NCBI GenBank assembly: GCA_016869335.1 | Contig: VGEJ01000081.1 | Coordinates: 1 to 9,115 of the forward strand | Origin: Alphaproteobacteria bacterium | GTDB lineage: Bacteria > Pseudomonadota > Alphaproteobacteria > VGEJ01 | Direction: 5' to 3' | DNA: 9,115 nucleotides | Shown here: in pieces, positions 6,413-9,115 of the stretch | Position numbering within the stretch: the first letter of the stretch is position 1 | How the letters are laid out: every line of letters starts with the position of its first letter | Made by a program: the position numbers and the translations under genes | Notes under the pieces: generated by a model | What the model was told of the DNA's origin: nothing | The model's input: only the letters and a program-made list of their open reading frames with translations | Database searches by the model: none

Positions 6413-7416
6413 GCCCCGCGGGGCCGCCCACGCAGCTCCGGCTCGCGACGTTCAACCTGGAGAACCTCGACGACCGGCCGGGTCTCGAACCGGGCCTCGC
6501 CGAACGGGCCGCGGTGCTGCGGCCGGCGCTGCAGCGGCTGGCGGCGGACGTGCTGTGCGTTCAGGAGGTGAACGCGCAGGATCGGGAAGACGGGCGCACT
6601 CTGGCAGCGCTCGACCACCTGCTCACAGGCACTCCCTACGCCGCCTATCACCGCGCCGTGACCACGAACGACAAGGGGACGGCGCCGCGCGATGTCCACA
6701 ACTTGGTGATCGTGAGCCGGTTTCCCATCGCCCTGCGCCGCCAGGTCCGGCACGACCTGGTGCCGCCACCTCTGGTGCGACCGGTAACGGCCGACCCGCC
6801 GGCCGCGGCGCCGCTGCCGATCGCGTGGGACCGACCGATCCTGCATGTCCGCATACTGCTCGGGGATGGACTGCCGCCGCTCGAGGTCATCAACCTGCAC
6901 CTCAGGGCGCCCTTGCCGGCGTTCATCGCGGGGCAGAAGGCGGGAGCGTTCGCGTGGGCGAGCGTGGGTGGGTGGGCCGAGGGCTTCCTGCTCGCCGCGC
7001 TCAAGCGCAACGGCCAGGCGCTCGAGGCGCGCATTCTCGTCGAGCAGCTGTTCGACGCCGACCCCGACGCCTGGATCGCCGTGTGCGGAGACTTCAACGC
7101 TCAGAACCGCGAGGTGCCGACGGCGATCCTGCGGGCCGATGTCGAGGACACGGGCCACCCGCGCCTCGGTGGCCGGGTGCTCGTTGCGCTCGGCGCAGCC
7201 ATACCGGAATCGGAACGCTTCAAGGTGCGCCACGCTGGCCGCACCGTGATGATGGACCACATTCTCGTGTCGCGGCCGCTCCTGGCCCGCTTCCGCACGG
7301 CAGAGGTGCACAACGAGCTGCTGGCCGACGAGCTCGTGGCATTCGCGACAGGGCGGCGGGACCCCGAGTCCTTTCATGCGCCCGTCGTTGCCGCCTTCTC
7401 GCTGACGACCGCTTAG
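6373..7416 (+). CDS. Endonuclease/exonuclease/phosphatase (EEP) superfamily protein
   Basis: This metal-dependent phosphodiesterase-fold protein (347 residues from GTG 6373) shows the EEP marks in order: TFNLEN with Asn28, QEV with the metal-binding Glu65, HNLVIVSRFPI (109-119), NLHLRAP (174-180), GDFNAQ with Asp240 and Asn242, and DHILVS (295-300). The last motif, normally SDHxPV, reads SFHAPV (333-338), so the His is kept but the Asp is Phe. No signal peptide is seen. The start is ambiguous. GTG 6373 has AGGGGAG three bases upstream. A CTG at 6409 would give a classic four-base CTGA overlap with the YqgE stop and has GAGGAG eight bases upstream. Both leave the catalytic core intact. Substrate could be nucleic acid, phospholipid or a sugar/inositol phosphate; the sequence does not decide. 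Translational coupling to the YqgE-like gene is likely. Confidence 0.87.
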   Translation: MAPGTGPRGDCALSPAGPPTQLRLATFNLENLDDRPGLEPGLAERAAVLRPALQRLAADVLCVQEVNAQDREDGRTLAALDHLLTGTPYAAYHRAVTTNDKGTAPRDVHNLVIVSRFPIALRRQVRHDLVPPPLVRPVTADPPAAAPLPIAWDRPILHVRILLGDGLPPLEVINLHLRAPLPAFIAGQKAGAFAWASVGGWAEGFLLAALKRNGQALEARILVEQLFDADPDAWIAVCGDFNAQNREVPTAILRADVEDTGHPRLGGRVLVALGAAIPESERFKVRHAGRTVMMDHILVSRPLLARFRTAEVHNELLADELVAFATGRRDPESFHAPVVAAFSLTTA

Positions 7417-7424
7417 TGCCGTCG

Positions 7425-7437
7425 CGGCGCCGCGCCG
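7425..7437. terminator. Short GC hairpin between convergent genes (weak candidate)
   Basis: CGGCG and CGCCG flank a CCG loop in the 28-bp gap between the EEP gene and the minus-strand mini-protein gene. The stem is only five base pairs and no T-tract follows on either strand, so its role as a shared terminator is a guess. A 12-bp perfect palindrome (7423-7434) overlaps it. Confidence 0.18.
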
Positions 7438-7444
7438 GGGTTCA

Positions 7445-7534
7445 CTACCATGCGAGCGCCAAGTACATCAGCGCGTAGCCGCCGATCGCAACGGCGAACA
7501 GCGTGGTCAACGCCGCCAACTGCCTTGTGCGCAT
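7445..7534 (-). CDS. 29-residue single-span membrane mini-protein
   Basis: The reading frame encodes 29 residues beginning MRTRQLAAL and ending YLALAW. Two arginines at the N-terminus are followed by a nearly unbroken hydrophobic stretch (about residues 6-29), which predicts one membrane helix with the N-terminus inside. A GGGGAGG ribosome site lies four or five bases before the ATG, as strong as any in the window, which is the main reason to believe the gene. It sits 89 bp downstream of the wrbA remnant on the same strand and converges with the EEP gene. I do not recognise a named family and assign no function. It is far below the size at which gene finders call genes. Hydrophobic chance frames occur, but the start signal and clean charge pattern argue against chance. 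Confidence 0.6.
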   Translation of the reverse strand: MRTRQLAALTTLFAVAIGGYALMYLALAW

Positions 7535-7623
7535 GTGCCCTCCCCGTCTGTTTTCGTACCGCGACAACAAGTGCGGCAACTTGATCTCGATCAGGCTCAG
7601 TCGGCACCTGCGCCAACGGCGGC

Positions 7624-7764
7624 CTAGCCCGCCAGCTTCGTCGCGATCCCGGCCACATGGCGGCCCTGGAAGCGGGCGAGCGTGAGCTCGTTCTGGCTCG
7701 GTTTGCGCGAGCCGTCGCCGCCGGCGATGGTCGATGCGCCATAGGGTGAGCCACCGCTTATCTC
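7624..7764 (-). pseudogene. wrbA: wrbA 3' remnant: NAD(P)H:quinone oxidoreductase C-terminus
   Basis: The last 46 codons match the C-terminus of WrbA, the FMN-dependent NAD(P)H:quinone oxidoreductase with a flavodoxin-like fold that reduces quinones to hydroquinones. The segment EISGGSPYGASTIAGGDGSR, then KPSQNELTLARFQGRHV and KLAG, is a family signature that includes residues lining the flavin and quinone pocket. Full-length WrbA is about 200 residues, so roughly three quarters are missing. The homology stops at about 7764. Beyond it the frame (to 7875) runs on only as the antisense of the LysR gene, giving the meaningless RLRSWAPRRLSSRL. No flavodoxin P-loop start is present, so the fragment cannot bind FMN and is dead as written. 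See the LysR entry for the junction. Confidence 0.82.
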
Positions 7765-8610
7765 GGCGGCCGCCCGCAGCCTTGGGCTGTCGAAGTCCGC
7801 TGTCAGCAAGCACGTGAGCCGGCTCGAGAGCCGCCTCGGCGCCCAGCTCCTCAACCGGACCACGCGGCGGCTCAACCTGACCGAAGTGGGCGCCGCGTTC
7901 TACGAGCATTGCGCCCGCGCGGTGGCCGAGGTCGCCGAGGCGGAGCTCATGGTCACCCGTCTCCACACCGAGCCCCGCGGCATGCTCAAAGTGAACGTGC
8001 CGATGTCGTTCGGCCAACTCCACATCGCGCCGGCGGTGCCGGAGTTCCTGGCGCGCTACCCCGACGTCACGATCGACATGCGCATGACGGATCAGTTCAT
8101 CGACGTGATCGAGGAGGGCTTCGATCTCGCGATTCGGATCGCCAACCTTGCCGACTCGATCCTCATTGCGCGCCGCCTCGCGCCATGCCGCCTGGTCGCC
8201 TGCGCGGCGCCGAGCTACCTAGCGCAGCGCGGTATGCCAGAGGCGCCTGAGGATCTCGCCCATCATAACTGCCTGAACTACACGCTGCTCGCGACGCACA
8301 ATGAGTGGTTGTTTGCCGGGCGCGCCGGGGAGGGACCGCTTGGGGTGCGCGTGCGCGGCACCTTCCAGGCCGACAACGGCGAGGCCCTGCGTCACGCCAT
8401 GCTGGCGGGCGTCGGCATCGGCGTCATGCCCACCTTCATCATCGGCGGCGACCTCAAGAGCGGGGCGCTGCGCGAGATCCTGCCCGACTATCCGCCACCC
8501 CCGCGCACGGTCTACGCCGTCTACCCCCCAATCGCCATCTCCCGGCCAAGGTGCGCGCGTTCCTCGATTTCCTCGTGGCGCGGTTCGGGCCGTCGCCCTA
8601 CTGGGACTAG
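7763..8610 (+). pseudogene. LysR-family transcriptional regulator, 5'-truncated and frameshifted
   Basis: Recognisable LysR homology begins at SAAARSLGLSKSAVSKHVSRL (from 7763), which is the middle of the winged helix-turn-helix with its recognition helix. The first roughly 20-25 codons, with the first helix and start codon, are absent; the frame meets a stop at 7742. The GTG at 7814 could start translation but would lack the DNA-binding helices. The effector-binding domain follows: GMLKVNVPMSFGQLHIAP, then DLAIRIANLADS, then GVGIGVMPTF, closest in style to DmlR/CrgA-type regulators. In the C6 run at 8524-8529 one base seems lost: the correct ending PNRHLPAKVRAFLDFLVARF and TAG (8608-8610) lie in the next frame. 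The uncorrected frame runs on as nonsense to 8647. Repaired, 282 residues remain of about 300-305. It faces away from the wrbA remnant, the classic divergent regulator-target arrangement. Confidence 0.85.
7765..7774. repeat. 10-bp palindrome at the wrbA/lysR junction
   Basis: GGCGGCCGCC is a perfect palindrome lying exactly where wrbA homology on one strand gives way to LysR homology on the other. It codes Ala-Ala in both genes' frames. It could be the short homology at which a deletion, or an assembly join, took place. Confidence 0.5.
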
Positions 8611-8642
8611 CGCCCCCACCCCCAGTCGTGTTAAGGGGGCGC
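8610..8642 (+). terminator. GC-rich hairpin directly after the lysR stop
   Basis: GCGCCCCC (8610-8617) pairs perfectly with GGGGGCGC (8635-8642) over a 17-base loop, beginning at the last base of the LysR stop codon. No T-tract follows, so it is not a textbook intrinsic terminator. It may be an mRNA-stabilising 3' end or a weak terminator. The rest of the gap up to 8845 shows no gene or RNA that I recognise. Confidence 0.4.
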
Positions 8643-8845
8643 GCTGAACGGAGCATGACCATACCGATGGCCGCCCCACCGCTGCCGACACGACGACGAC
8701 GCGATGCCTTTGCCGCCCGCCGGGGTGGCATCGGCCGGCGGGTATTGGCGGTCATCGTTTAGTCCCACAAGCTCTCCGCGCTCTCGCCGTCCCGACGCCC
8801 CTCGGCGCCCGCCGCATCCGTGCGCTCGTTTCCGAGTCCGTCGCG

Positions 8846-9115
8846 ATGATCGAGATAGTCCACGAAACGCCCGAGCATGCTTCCGCGCTCGAGTCCCTGC
8901 TCGACCGCGCCTTCGGTCCCGACCGCTGGAGCCGCGTCTCCTACCGGCTACGGGAGAATAACAAGGCAGTCCGCGAGCTCTGTTTCATCGCACTCGAGGG
9001 TGCGCAACCCGTCGCGGTCGTCCGCTTCTTCCCGCTGCGGGTGGGTGAGGCGGCGGCGCTCCTCCTCGGACCGGTCGCGGTCGCACCCGAGCGGCAGGGT
9101 CACGGCATCGGCAGC
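8846..9115 (+). CDS. GNAT-family N-acetyltransferase, 5' part (runs off window)
   Basis: The first 90 residues of a GCN5-related acetyltransferase, which moves an acetyl group from acetyl-CoA to an amine. The start MIEIVHETPEHASALESLL matches the family's first strand and helix, followed by LDRAFGPDRWSRVSYRLRE, the second and third strands (FIALEGAQPVAVVRFFPL), and LLLGPVAVAPERQGHGIG, where QGHGIG (84-89) is the acetyl-CoA pyrophosphate-binding loop (QxxGxG/A). The style is closest to YhbS-like acetyltransferases. The ATG at 8846 is chosen because family homology begins there; only a weak GAG lies upstream. The frame is open to the last base, so the gene continues to the right. Substrate unknown. 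Confidence 0.85.
   Translation, partial: MIEIVHETPEHASALESLLDRAFGPDRWSRVSYRLRENNKAVRELCFIALEGAQPVAVVRFFPLRVGEAAALLLGPVAVAPERQGHGIGS

Noticed and set aside
8655..8762. A 35-codon plus-strand frame (MTIPMAAPPLPTRRRRD...) between lysR and the GNAT gene.
   Set aside because: The GGAG sits only one base before the ATG, the product is basic and low in complexity, and nothing else supports translation.
1..9115. tRNA, rRNA, CRISPR repeats, riboswitches, IS ends or phage genes.
   Set aside because: Read for on both strands by eye and none seen; no regularly spaced repeats, transposase motifs or cloverleaf arms were found.

Overview
The window is high-GC, gene-dense DNA, most likely from an alphaproteobacterium. 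That assignment rests on gene content and style (an exported YqgE-type protein, a DadA-like oxidoreductase, a DmlR/CrgA-type LysR regulator, a Bcr/CflA transporter, frequent GTG starts) and is an inference, not a placement. No RNA gene, CRISPR array, insertion sequence or phage gene was seen.

Layout from left to right. The 3' part of a D-amino-acid dehydrogenase-like FAD oxidoreductase (1-545, +) ends stop-to-stop against a leftward five-gene block (546-5550, -). In transcription order the block holds two tandemly duplicated proline-iminopeptidase-like alpha/beta hydrolases, a membrane-anchored or exported SGNH hydrolase, a class II glutamine amidotransferase-like protein, and a Bcr/CflA-type MFS drug exporter. 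Spacing is 9 bp, a 20-bp overlap, 76 bp and 4 bp, so the block looks like one operon of hydrolases plus an efflux pump. The exporter is broken as written: one in-frame TGA near its N-terminus and two one-base frameshifts. Repairing all three restores an exact 406-residue frame.

A 124-bp divergent region (5551-5674) separates this block from a rightward pair: a YqgE/AlgH-family protein with a signal-peptide-like N-terminus (5675-6412), overlapping an endonuclease/exonuclease/phosphatase-superfamily protein (6373-7416). Next comes a 29-codon membrane mini-protein gene on the minus strand (7445-7534).

At about 7760-7775 the last 46 codons of wrbA (-) run directly into a LysR regulator (+) that lacks its first roughly 20-25 codons. 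The best single explanation is a deletion, or an assembly collapse, that removed the shared promoter region and both 5' ends of a divergent lysR/wrbA pair. The LysR frame also loses one base in a C6 run near its 3' end. A gene-poor 235-bp stretch follows, with a GC-rich hairpin, and then the start of a GNAT acetyltransferase (8846 to the window end).

The strongest points for a second look are the wrbA/lysR junction, the run of one-base losses in G/C tracts (sequence error versus real decay), the duplicated hydrolase operon, and the unannotated-size 29-residue protein. I found no clear new defence or mobile system.
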